A stretch of DNA of 64,000 nt from Paenibacillus sp. HWE-109. Lineage in GTDB: Bacteria; Bacillota; Bacilli; Paenibacillales; NBRC-103111. The position numbers were made by a program, and so were the translations under genes. How positions within the stretch are numbered: the stretch's first letter is position 1; every line of letters begins with the position of its first letter. The stretch lies in assembly GCF_022163125.1 (NCBI RefSeq), contig NZ_CP091881.1:8574501-8638500 (forward strand), read 5' to 3'. Under the pieces are notes generated by a model. The model made no database searches, was not told where the DNA came from, and saw only the letters and a list, made by a program, of their open reading frames with translations. Below, in pieces: positions 34,467-43,900 of this stretch.

Positions 34467-35516
34467 ATGGCTGTTGTTATGAAAGAACATATAAGAAATG
34501 CTGCCGATCGTGTTTATCGCTATATGACGGAAAGCAGATCGACCGACTGGGGAATGAATATCCATGAATGGGATTGGGTCCCGGGTGTCGGTACGATTGC
34601 CTTGCTGCATTATTACGATAGAACAGGCAATAAGGATGTATTGGACTATTTAATCAGGTGGGTCGAGCGAAATCAAGAGAAAGCAGGTCGTACGAAGGTG
34701 ATTAATTCGATGGCGCCTTTTGCCATATTTCCCCGATTGTACGAACTAACCAAAGAGACATATTATTTAGATCAAGCGAAACAAATTTCACAGTGGATCG
34801 TGCAAGAGGCTCCGCGCACGCGTGAAGGTGCGTTCGAGCATACGGTTACGGAAAAAGACAGTTTCCCTGAACAGGTGTGGGCTGATACGATATTCATGGC
34901 TGTGCTGCTCCTTGCCCGCACGGCAAAAGCAACGAATGACGCGAGTCTTGCCACGCAAGCGCTGGAACAGGTAAGCTTGCATTTGCGCTTGCTGCAGGAT
35001 GAAGCAACGGGAGTTCTGTTCCACGGATGGAACTGCGTGAAGGAAGACCACTTGTCCGCAGCAAGATGGACACGTGCGAATGCCTGGGTTTGCGTGGCCG
35101 TGCCGGAAATCCTGCAAGAGATCGCAGGACTCGTTGCGATTCCTGAACAAATCAGAGAAAGCTACAAGCGGATGATGGACGGTTTAATCACTTATCAAAA
35201 CGAACATGGTTTGTGGCACACGGTGATGGACCGCTCAGACTTTTATCAAGAGACGTCAGGCAGTGCGGGTATTGCCTGCGGAATGATGCTGGCTATCCGC
35301 ACTGGCATGCTGAATGAGAGTTATCGTGTGCATGTTTCCAAAGCATTAGATGGCGTTCTGAGCAAGATTAACGCGACCGGGGAAGTGAACAGCGTTTCCG
35401 GGGGGACACCCATCATGCCGACGATTGAGGCTTATCAATCCATTGAGCAAATTCCAACCTTATATGGTCAAGGTCTTGTTCTGATGCTGCTGGCGGAGTG
35501 CTCGGGTCTTGCGTAA
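34467..35516 (+). CDS. GH105-like unsaturated rhamnogalacturonyl hydrolase (YteR/YesR type)
   Basis: A 349-residue cytoplasmic (alpha/alpha)6-barrel protein. Family motifs are WDWVPGVGTIALLHYYD, INSMAPFAIFPRLYEL, WADTIFMAVLLLAR (Asp of the DxxFM motif, candidate catalytic acid) and LFHGWN. GH88/GH105 enzymes hydrate and cleave the unsaturated uronic acid left at oligosaccharide ends by lyases, so this is the last step after pectin or related lyase cleavage. An upstream in-frame GTG (34416) overlaps a GGAGG and is unlikely; ATG 34467 follows GAGGAG 13 bases upstream, a slightly long spacing. The importer permease follows 33 bases after the stop. Confidence 0.85.
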   Translation: MAVVMKEHIRNAADRVYRYMTESRSTDWGMNIHEWDWVPGVGTIALLHYYDRTGNKDVLDYLIRWVERNQEKAGRTKVINSMAPFAIFPRLYELTKETYYLDQAKQISQWIVQEAPRTREGAFEHTVTEKDSFPEQVWADTIFMAVLLLARTAKATNDASLATQALEQVSLHLRLLQDEATGVLFHGWNCVKEDHLSAARWTRANAWVCVAVPEILQEIAGLVAIPEQIRESYKRMMDGLITYQNEHGLWHTVMDRSDFYQETSGSAGIACGMMLAIRTGMLNESYRVHVSKALDGVLSKINATGEVNSVSGGTPIMPTIEAYQSIEQIPTLYGQGLVLMLLAECSGLA

Positions 35517-35549
35517 TCGAAAGTTATTTTTAGTCCTGGAGGGTTAGGC

Positions 35550-36494
35550 ATGAATGTACAAACTTCTGCGTCAGCTAAGACCGCCCCCCGCAAACGTTCA
35601 CTGCTGCGAAGCATGTACCGCTATCGCAGGCTGTATGTGCTCGCGCTTCCCGGCATCATTTATTTTCTGCTGTTTCATTACTTGCCCATGTGGGGCGTGC
35701 TGATTGCGTTTCAAGACTACAGCCCGTTTCAAGGGTTTTTCGGAAGTGAATGGGTCGGTTTCAAGCATTTTGTGGATTTCTTTCAAGGGGACAATTTCTT
35801 AAAACTGCTGGGCAATACTTTGATGATCAATTTGTTGAAACTCGTCTTATTCTTTCCCGCGCCGATTGTGTTGGCGCTGCTGCTGAATGAGATTCGAAAT
35901 GCGCTATACAAGAGGTTTGTGCAAACGATTGTTTATTTGCCGCACTTTTTGTCCTGGGTCATTGTCATAGGTATCTATTCACTGATGTTTTCTTCCACAG
36001 GCTTCGTTAATGAACTCGTCGTCATGTTTGGAGGAACAGCCAAGAAGTGGATGATGATGCCGGAGCTGTTTCAAATTACGATCGTACTGCAAAACATATG
36101 GAAAGAAACGGGCTGGGGGACGATCATTTTCCTTGCAGCTTTAAGCAGTGTATCGCCTGAACTTTATGAGGCCGCTGTGATGGATGGCGCGAGCCGCTGG
36201 CGCCAGCTGTGGAACATTACACTTCCATCGATCCGTCCGACGATCATCATGCTGCTCTTGCTGCAGCTAGGGCATATTCTGAATACCGGTTTCGAGCAAA
36301 TCTTCTTGATGTTGAATCCGCTCGTACTGGATGTGGGAGACGTATTTGCAACTTATGTGTATAGGGAAGGGATTCTCCAAGGGGACTTCAGTTTTGCCTC
36401 AGCGGCTGGGTTGTTCAACTCCCTCGTAGGACTCATTCTCATTCTGGGCGCAAATAAACTCACCAAAAAACTAGGCGAAGAAGGGCTCTTCTAG
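35550..36494 (+). CDS. CUT1 sugar ABC permease, LplB-like
   Basis: A 314-residue permease. After a basic N-terminus it shows LALPGIIYFLLFHYLPMWGVLIAFQDYSPF, trimmed here to its key core LPGIIYFLLFHYLPMWG, which is diagnostic of LplB-type proteins. The EAA loop is EAAVMDGASRWRQLWNITLP. RBS TGGAGGG precedes ATG 35550. It is the first importer gene after the GH105 hydrolase and is followed 12 bases later by its partner. Confidence 0.9.
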   Translation: MNVQTSASAKTAPRKRSLLRSMYRYRRLYVLALPGIIYFLLFHYLPMWGVLIAFQDYSPFQGFFGSEWVGFKHFVDFFQGDNFLKLLGNTLMINLLKLVLFFPAPIVLALLLNEIRNALYKRFVQTIVYLPHFLSWVIVIGIYSLMFSSTGFVNELVVMFGGTAKKWMMMPELFQITIVLQNIWKETGWGTIIFLAALSSVSPELYEAAVMDGASRWRQLWNITLPSIRPTIIMLLLLQLGHILNTGFEQIFLMLNPLVLDVGDVFATYVYREGILQGDFSFASAAGLFNSLVGLILILGANKLTKKLGEEGLF

Positions 36495-36506
36495 AGAGGT
36501 GAAACC

Positions 36507-37388
36507 ATGAGATTTAAAAGAACCTTGAGCGAAGTCCTATTTGATCGCTTGAATTATGTCCTGCTTGCTCTTATATCGGCGGCTATGATGCTGCCATTCG
36601 TCAATGTCCTTGCTTCGTCGCTGTCCAGCGGGGTAGAACTGAGCAGAGGAGGACTTGTACTCTGGCCGCGCGGATGGTCGCTGGAAGCATACAGCTATAT
36701 TTTCAAGCAAGGGGATCTGATCAAAGCGTTAGGCGTAACTATCTTCATTACCGTTATTGGTACAGCGTTAAATCTAATTATTACATTTACACTCGCTTAT
36801 GCCTTATCCAAATCGCAGCTGCCCTTCCGCAATCCGATGCTGATGCTGGTGTTCTTCACAACACTTTTCAGCGGCGGGATGATTCCTACGTTTATCCTGG
36901 TCAAGAATCTGGGTCTGCTGGACAGCCTATGGGCGTTAATCATTCCCGGAGCGGCAAGCGCATTTAACATCATCATTGTAAAATCTTTCATGCAGACCAT
37001 CCCGGATGGACTCGAAGAGTCGGCTACGATTGACGGCTGCACCGAATATGGCACATTCTTCCGGATTGTGCTCCCGATTTCAATGCCGATTATCGCAACC
37101 ATGATTTTATTTTACGCTGTAGGACATTGGAACGAGTTTTTCCAAGCTATTTTATATATCAATAATCCGTCCAAATGGCCGATGCAAGTGTTTTTGCGCC
37201 AAGTTTTGTTGGTCCTAAGCTCATCAGAGCTCAATGCGTCTATGATCGATCAGGATCAAATGATGGAATTGGCAGAACCGATCAAAATGGCGATGGTCAT
37301 CGTGGCTACAGTGCCAATCGTTATCGTGTATCCGTTTTTGCAAAAATATTTTGTGAAGGGCGTTATGATCGGTTCGATCAAGGGTTGA
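36507..37388 (+). CDS. CUT1 sugar ABC permease, LplC/YtcP-like
   Basis: A 293-residue partner permease. It has the LplC-type opening (MLPFVNVLASSLSSGVELSRGG), the EAA loop ESATIDGCTEYGTFFRIVLP and the end KYFVKGVMIGSIKG. RBS GAGAGGTGA precedes ATG 36507. The binding protein gene lies 51 bases downstream. Confidence 0.9.
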   Translation: MRFKRTLSEVLFDRLNYVLLALISAAMMLPFVNVLASSLSSGVELSRGGLVLWPRGWSLEAYSYIFKQGDLIKALGVTIFITVIGTALNLIITFTLAYALSKSQLPFRNPMLMLVFFTTLFSGGMIPTFILVKNLGLLDSLWALIIPGAASAFNIIIVKSFMQTIPDGLEESATIDGCTEYGTFFRIVLPISMPIIATMILFYAVGHWNEFFQAILYINNPSKWPMQVFLRQVLLVLSSSELNASMIDQDQMMELAEPIKMAMVIVATVPIVIVYPFLQKYFVKGVMIGSIKG

Positions 37389-37439
37389 TTTTCAAAACGT
37401 GATATACATTCGGCTTTCTATTCTAAGGAGGATAACGAA

Positions 37440-39047
37440 ATGAAAAAGCTATCTCAGAAAACGATTTACACCTGCTTCACCGTTCTTATCGGGGGAACGC
37501 TCATTTTATCCGGTTGCGGCAAAACAGAAGATACCTCGTCAACAGCCAAAGCGACAGACAACAAGGCTTCCGCAGCTCCTTCGAAACCGGTGCCTATCGC
37601 GTTCTCGATGAACGTGAATACCGTTCCCGATGTGGATAACAACGATGGTATTAAGTGGTTAAATCAAAAGTTTAATATGGATCTGAAATTCACGCCGATT
37701 CCAAACTCGAATTTTCAAGAAAAATTCAATGCCATGGTAGCTTCCGGTTCAATGCCGGATGTATTCACCTTTAACTTCGATGCCACCGCAATTCGACTTA
37801 TTAAACAAGGAGCTATTGCTCCGCTGGACGAGGTTATTGCGAAATATCCGAACTTAAAATATTCGAAGCTGCATTATGACAATGTTAGCTATAACGGCAA
37901 GATTTATGGCATTCCAATCGCCCGTTCACTGCTTTCCGCTCCGAATGCACCGTTGATCCGCCAAGATTGGCTGGATAAGCTGAAGCTGCCGGTTCCTAAG
38001 ACGCTGGATGAGCTGTATGCCACGATGCAAGCGATGACGAACAACGACCCGGACGGCAACGGCAAGAAAGATACTTACGGCCTGCAGCTTGGTGAAATTA
38101 CCGGTCGCGTAGGCGACTTTAATGGTCGGGAATTCTGGGGAGCAGGCGATTTGCTGTTCAGTTTCGGTCTGGACGGTTCCGGGTGGGTGCTGAAAGACGG
38201 TCAACTTGCCATGAATGAATCGCTGCCAGAGTACAAAACCTATCTAGATTGGTTGAAAAAAGCGGTTAGTGAAGGCCTCGTCGATCCCGATTTTGCCTTG
38301 AACAAAGCGAACCAGGCACAGGATAAATTTTTCAAGAATGGTAAAGGCGGTATTGCTTTTGACTTCGTATCCGTAATCCGCAATTTTACAACGACTGTTC
38401 CCAAAACAACACCGGGTGCCAAATTGACAGCCTTCGAACCGCCGGTTGGACCTACAGGTAAAAGCGGCGTTGTGTCTGGTCCAGGCAACGTGGGTGCGAT
38501 CTTTATCAGCTCGACAGCTGCTAAAGATGCCAATAAAGTGAAGACGATTATGCAATGGCTGGACTATGGTCCTTCCAAGGAGAATGGATATGTCGCAGCA
38601 GGCACGCAAAAATACAATAAGCTTCAGAACTTCGGTTTGGAAGGCGTAACATTCAAAGCGAACAGCGACGGCAATGTCGAAGTGACGGACAAGGATAAGC
38701 TGCAGAAGCTGGGCGGCGGCTACATTTTACCAACACAAGCGCTTCCGAGCCCGGAAAACACGAACTATACCAAAGATTCCGATGATCCGGAAACATTGAA
38801 GCTGGAAATCGCAGCGAATGATATTTTGCTCAAACATCTCAAAGCAAGCCCAATTGCTGGACTGCAATCGGCTACCGAGCAGAGCACACCAGATATGTAC
38901 ATGGATATTGTCAAAGCCAAAGTTAAATATGTGATGGGTCAATTGAGTGCTGCGGAGTGGGATCAGGCGTTGAAAGCTTTTATGGATAAAAATGGAACCA
39001 AAGTAACGCAAGAGTACAACGAAGCGCTCAAAGGTGCTAAGAAGTAA
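37440..39047 (+). CDS. Extracellular sugar-binding lipoprotein, LplA-like
   Basis: A 535-residue lipoprotein with lipobox LSGC (mature Cys26) followed by a Ser/Ala/Lys linker. The binding domain starts PIAFSMNVNTVPDVDNNDG. An EF-hand-like loop DPDGNGKKDTYG (about residues 201-212) matches the Ca2+ loop typical of LplA-class oligosaccharide-binding proteins for uronate sugars. AAGGAGG precedes ATG 37440. It is closed by a strong terminator at 39054, so the genes beyond are transcribed by read-through or from another promoter. Confidence 0.9.
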   Translation: MKKLSQKTIYTCFTVLIGGTLILSGCGKTEDTSSTAKATDNKASAAPSKPVPIAFSMNVNTVPDVDNNDGIKWLNQKFNMDLKFTPIPNSNFQEKFNAMVASGSMPDVFTFNFDATAIRLIKQGAIAPLDEVIAKYPNLKYSKLHYDNVSYNGKIYGIPIARSLLSAPNAPLIRQDWLDKLKLPVPKTLDELYATMQAMTNNDPDGNGKKDTYGLQLGEITGRVGDFNGREFWGAGDLLFSFGLDGSGWVLKDGQLAMNESLPEYKTYLDWLKKAVSEGLVDPDFALNKANQAQDKFFKNGKGGIAFDFVSVIRNFTTTVPKTTPGAKLTAFEPPVGPTGKSGVVSGPGNVGAIFISSTAAKDANKVKTIMQWLDYGPSKENGYVAAGTQKYNKLQNFGLEGVTFKANSDGNVEVTDKDKLQKLGGGYILPTQALPSPENTNYTKDSDDPETLKLEIAANDILLKHLKASPIAGLQSATEQSTPDMYMDIVKAKVKYVMGQLSAAEWDQALKAFMDKNGTKVTQEYNEALKGAKK

Positions 39048-39053
39048 GACAGC

Positions 39054-39078
39054 TCCCCCGGTTCTCGGGGGATTTTTG
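39054..39078 (+). terminator. Rho-independent terminator after the third binding protein
   Basis: TCCCCCG and CGGGGGA form a perfect stem with a short loop, followed by TTTTTG. Confidence 0.88.
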
Positions 39079-39112
39079 TCGAGTTATCTTTGTATAAAGG
39101 TGGATATCAGAC

Positions 39113-40885
39113 ATGAAGGAACAAGCGCTGAAACAACTGTATAACGGCATTGTGGAAAAGATGTGGAAGGATTTCGACCCGCAAGGGCTCGCGCTCAAGA
39201 CGAGAAGGGGACCAGCCTACAATTATCACACGAATGTGCGCAATGCCGAGGTTCACATGATCCGGGAGTCATTCTACTTCGCTTTGGCGCTGCTGGATCG
39301 TCAGTCACAAGGGGATAGCAAGCTTGCAGCAGATATCATTGGACGTTTGCTGGATTTCCAAGAGCTGGACAAAAATCGTCCCAACTACGGAATATGGCCT
39401 TACTACTTGGAAGAACCAATCGCGGATATGGCTTCTCCTGATCGCAATTGGGCTGATTTTTGCGGCAAAGCGCTTATTCAGGCCTATGTGGATCATGCGG
39501 ATAAACTGCCATCCGAACTGCTTGGACGAATGAGAGTTTCGTTGGAAGCGGCAGCCATGCTCATTATGCACCGTAATGTGATGCCATCGTATACGAACAT
39601 TTGCATTATGGGAACCTATGTGACTCTGCTGGCCGGAGAATTGCTCGGGAACAGGGAGCTGTTCGCGTATGGACGAAGCAAATTGGAGCTGCTGCATGAC
39701 TATTGTACGCTGCACGGCGCTTTCACCGAATACAACAGCCCGACCTATACGGTTGTGGCGATCGAGGATCTATCGCTCATGCTGCGGCACATTCGGGATG
39801 AGGCTAGCCTCGCTATGATTCGAGAGCTGCATGACATGGCCTGGGCATCTGCTGCCGAGCATTATCACAGCGCTACACAGCAGTGGGCGGGAGCACACAG
39901 CCGATCCTACGAAACGATTCAAGGAAAAGGTTATCTGTCCTTTCTGCAGCTGGCAGGGCAAGGGCGTCTTCATTTGCTGGAAGAAGAGGAATTGGAGATT
40001 AACGCCTTGTGGGCCCGCGTTGGGTTGAACATGCCTGACGTGTATGTCCCCTATTTCAGTCAAGCACGAACAGCTTCGTTTACCCAGAAGGTGATCGTCC
40101 AAGGGCCGACGCCGGTCGTTGCGTCTTCCTATCTAACGCCTGAATTTACGTTAGGTTCTTTCAATCATTGTGATCTATGGAATCAGCGCAGACCCTTGAC
40201 AGCATATTGGGGAGAAGCGAAGAAGGTATCTAGTTTGCGTTTCCGCTGTCTGCATGACAATTATGATTTCAGCTCGGGCCTGCTGCATTCGGTTCAGCAT
40301 CGCGGTTTGCTGCTCGGCATTGCTCAGTTCTGCTCCGACCATGGTGACAAGCATTTTGTGTTGGATCCGATCCAGGGCACAATCAATGCCTCCTCCTTGC
40401 TATTCCGGTTTGAATTTGGCGGGGATCGAAGCCAGCTTGTGCTGCCGGATCGTCTAGAACTGGGCCAACCGGTGCTGATACGTACGCCTGACGTTACCAT
40501 CGGACTCCTGTTTCAGGAATGCCGCTTTGGAAGCCACAAGCCACAAATTCGCGTGACCGAAGAGGACACGAGCACCTCGCTTGAGATTGTTCTGTATGAA
40601 GGAGAGTCTACAGAATTAAGGTTGACTGAGCTTAGTGAAGCCCATCTAGCATTCGGATTAACCATCGATAGCGCGAATTGCCCAGACGATGAAATAGGGG
40701 CCAAGCTTGCCAGTATGACACTGGCAAACAAAGATGGAAAGGTGCAGCTTGTTTATGAAGATGCCGCCAAGAAGCTGAAATTGGAGGCGCAGCAAGGTGT
40801 CTTGCCGTTCCGCCCATCCATGCAGCTTGTGGCTGGCAGCAAGGAGATTAAAATCGAAGCAGGGGCGCCGATTTGGTCGGTGTGA
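39113..40885 (+). CDS. Cytoplasmic alpha/alpha-toroid protein, lyase-like, family not recognised
   Basis: A 590-residue protein without signal peptide. Residues 1-330 are helical in the style of an (alpha/alpha)6 toroid (for example SYTNICIMGTYVTLLAGELLGN and EYNSPTYTVVAIEDLSLML). The rest is beta-rich (RSQLVLPDRLELGQPVLIRT), giving the overall build of heparinase-type polysaccharide lyases. Possible active-site residues are in YNSPTY and WAGAHSRSYE, but I cannot assign a family. It lies between an LplA-like importer and a secreted dockerin enzyme, so a role in degrading the imported oligosaccharide is inferred. AAAGGTGG precedes ATG 39113. Confidence 0.65.
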   Translation: MKEQALKQLYNGIVEKMWKDFDPQGLALKTRRGPAYNYHTNVRNAEVHMIRESFYFALALLDRQSQGDSKLAADIIGRLLDFQELDKNRPNYGIWPYYLEEPIADMASPDRNWADFCGKALIQAYVDHADKLPSELLGRMRVSLEAAAMLIMHRNVMPSYTNICIMGTYVTLLAGELLGNRELFAYGRSKLELLHDYCTLHGAFTEYNSPTYTVVAIEDLSLMLRHIRDEASLAMIRELHDMAWASAAEHYHSATQQWAGAHSRSYETIQGKGYLSFLQLAGQGRLHLLEEEELEINALWARVGLNMPDVYVPYFSQARTASFTQKVIVQGPTPVVASSYLTPEFTLGSFNHCDLWNQRRPLTAYWGEAKKVSSLRFRCLHDNYDFSSGLLHSVQHRGLLLGIAQFCSDHGDKHFVLDPIQGTINASSLLFRFEFGGDRSQLVLPDRLELGQPVLIRTPDVTIGLLFQECRFGSHKPQIRVTEEDTSTSLEIVLYEGESTELRLTELSEAHLAFGLTIDSANCPDDEIGAKLASMTLANKDGKVQLVYEDAAKKLKLEAQQGVLPFRPSMQLVAGSKEIKIEAGAPIWSV

Positions 40886-40918
40886 AAGAAGGAGCGGTTG
40901 TCCGCTCTGCAACAAATA

Positions 40919-40932
40919 TGTAAGCGCATCCA
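40919..40932 (+). promoter_or_regulatory. CcpA cre-like site before the dockerin enzyme gene
   Basis: TGTAAGCGCATCCA matches the strict cre consensus TGWAAGCGYTWNCW at 13 of 14 positions (A for T at position 10). It lies 22 bases before the start codon, where bound CcpA would block transcription of the dockerin/cohesin pair when preferred sugars are present. Confidence 0.55.
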
Positions 40933-40953
40933 ATACGCCACAGGAGGTAAATT

Positions 40954-43900
40954 ATGCGATATAGTTCAAAGCCAAAAAGAAGCATGAGGTGGTATGCACT
41001 GGCTCTAGCGGGCCTGTTGTCCGTTACCGCCGCTTGTCCTGCTGCTGCAGCCGTCGACAATGCGGTTATGACGCCGGATACTCCGATTTATTACGATAGG
41101 GTTGATAACGTATTCCCTGACTTGGCGAAAAGCGAAACGATGTTGGATTTTTTCCAGCGGAATCTCATCGCCAATCAGCAGCCTGACGGCCGATTCGATA
41201 ATTATCCACAGAAAGTCTATGTCTCAGGAAATAACTTGACGGCAGGGAACGTGACCGATAATGGTGGCTTCGAGCTTGGCGCTGCGGGTCTTCCAACTGG
41301 ATGGACCCTGACGGATGGGTCTGGAGGACCGCCGAATCACGTCAATGTGACATGGCAGCAGGATACCTCGATCGCTCTCGAAGGAAGCGGCTACATGAAG
41401 ATGACGGCTTCTTCACCCGGCAGCGCTGCGCTTATGCAGCAATTAAACAATCCTTTTCATGTAATGGTGGACTATACGACCCCTGCGGATGTGGTTCTAA
41501 CACCAGGCAGCCTGATGATCTTCAGTGCATTTTATAATGCTGATCAAGCGTCTGTAGGGGGGAACGGACAGGGTATTTATGGGAAAGTGACGTTCGTGAA
41601 TAGCAGCGGTCAACCGATTGGCAGCCCTTACGTGTTCCAAGGAGCAAGCGGAACGACTGGATGGCAAGAAATACGCGGATTGGTGAGCGTCCCGTCGGTG
41701 CAGCCGGCTGGTGTCGTCATTCAAGCAGGTATGGATGAGAGTCAGGGGACAGTTCTGTGGGACGGTATTCGCTTAATGCGCGTGGATACAACGTCAGGGA
41801 CTGATCAAATCCCGTATGCCACCAAAGGGACAGCGGCTGTGCCGAATGCTGGATTCGAGACATCGGCCACTTGGACGCCCGTGCAGGAAAGCGGTCCAGC
41901 GGGAGTTGTCACTCCTTCGGCAGCAGGCGGCTATAGCGGTAATGGCGGACGCATCGTCACAACGTCCACATCTTCGGTTGCTCTGCTAAGCAATACATGG
42001 TCCGCCTCCGGCAACGGGACACGGCAATTCGGCGGCGATTACCGAATTTTCCAGCTGAAATACAAGACGGAACCAGGCTTCACGGCAGTTGATGGCAAAG
42101 GTGTAGAGGCGCGTCTGGTTTATTTGGATCAAAATAAAAAGCAAATCGGCACTGAGAGCTTTTATGGCGGGCCGACGGAAGGGCAGTGGGGGACAATCAG
42201 CGGTGTTTTTGATACACCGTATCCGGTTTATTCTGTGCGCATCGAATTGCGAAGCAATCATACGCAAGGCACTGTGACGTTCGACAACGTCTCTTATATC
42301 GGCGTGGATCAGCAGGCCAGCAGTACGGAAGCCGGCTTGGGGACGCTTGGGATGCTTGCATTCAATTGGGCGCACAGCGGCAAAAGCGACGAATTGCTGG
42401 CAAAGCGTACGCGTGACGGACTTTCTTTTTATTTGCATAAAAGGGTAATGACGATCGACAATATTGCCAATGCAAGCAAATTGATGCCAGGTCAGGCGAA
42501 TAGCGGAGAAGTCTATGTTCCTTACAGCGTAAGCGGAGCCACGACTGGCGCCGACTATCCGACGACTGCTTTTGGTTTGCACAATTTGGCTACGGCCATC
42601 CAATACGGCGAAGGTCTGTTTACAGAGCAGCAAATGACGGATGCGAAGGCCAAAGCTTTATCCATGTGGAATTGGCTCACCAGAGTGTCGCAATTTAACA
42701 CACAGCAATCGATGAACCAATCGCTTGTCGCTGTGTTGGGGGGCATTCAGATGGCCAACCTGCTGCAGGACGACGTTCTAAAAAGAGATATTCGCGATTA
42801 CTATGCGAGCGGTATTGCAGGCACGAATTTGCCGCCGAGTTCAGGCGGCGTGCGCAAGGCGGCCCGCCAAAACATAGATGGCTACAATATTTTTTACGAA
42901 GTCAATGGCTTTGATGTGAGTTATGCAGGGGTATCGTTAAGCGATCTGGCCGGTATTATGCAGGCTCTTCCGGATCAAGATGCCGCATTTGGCGATCTCA
43001 AGACGCTGCTGTACCAAGATGGCTTGGAAATGGCAAGCTACTTCAACGTTCGGATGTCAGCGGATGGCTGGATATTTGCCGGTTCGCGCCACAACGAAGG
43101 CGGCAGTTCGGCCTACAATATGGGGAACTTCTCCGGACTTTCATACTGGGGGCATGCCTTGAAAGCAGATCTCGGACGCTTCTTGATCAAATCGTTCGCT
43201 TCTCCTACGCTAACCTATGGCGACACAGCGAATCTCGGGCATCTGGCGGTACATGGACCGCTGCAAATGTATGAAACGATAGCGCAATATCCGTGGGACC
43301 GAACCCAGCAGCAAAAACTGGAAACAAACAGTTTGCGAAAAGGGGATGTTTCCGCTTATTTCAAATCGGATTCCAGGCAGCCGCTGAATATTTCTGTCTC
43401 CGGCACGGATTTCATGGAGAGCTTATTCGATACAGGCAAACCCGATCCCGATAAACCTGGCTTCCCCAAAATCGACCGTCTAAACGGCTGGTTTGCCAAA
43501 GCGGCTGACGGAAGCTACCAGTACGATGATAGCAAGCAAGCCACAACCAATCAGGCGCTCCCCCATTATTTTGTTCGTCAGGATGATGGTGTGAGTTCGA
43601 GTGGCGCCAATACAACGAAGCAATATTATATCACTGACGGCAAATCGCTATACAACATACTGGCGGTCAGATTCGGAACCGCTCAAAGCTATTTGTCGCT
43701 GGGCGAACTGATCGGTCTCCCTTATATGTCCATACCCCAAAGGGCGTATGCGCCAGGGACAACCGAGCTGGATCGCATCCGTATTAATGGACTTTATGCA
43801 ACGGACGGTATGCCGCTTCTCGACTTGGCCAAAGATACAGGCTCCATATCAGCTCCTGCATTCGTGGCTGGAAGTGCGAGAGTGACTGGCTTTCCGCTGC

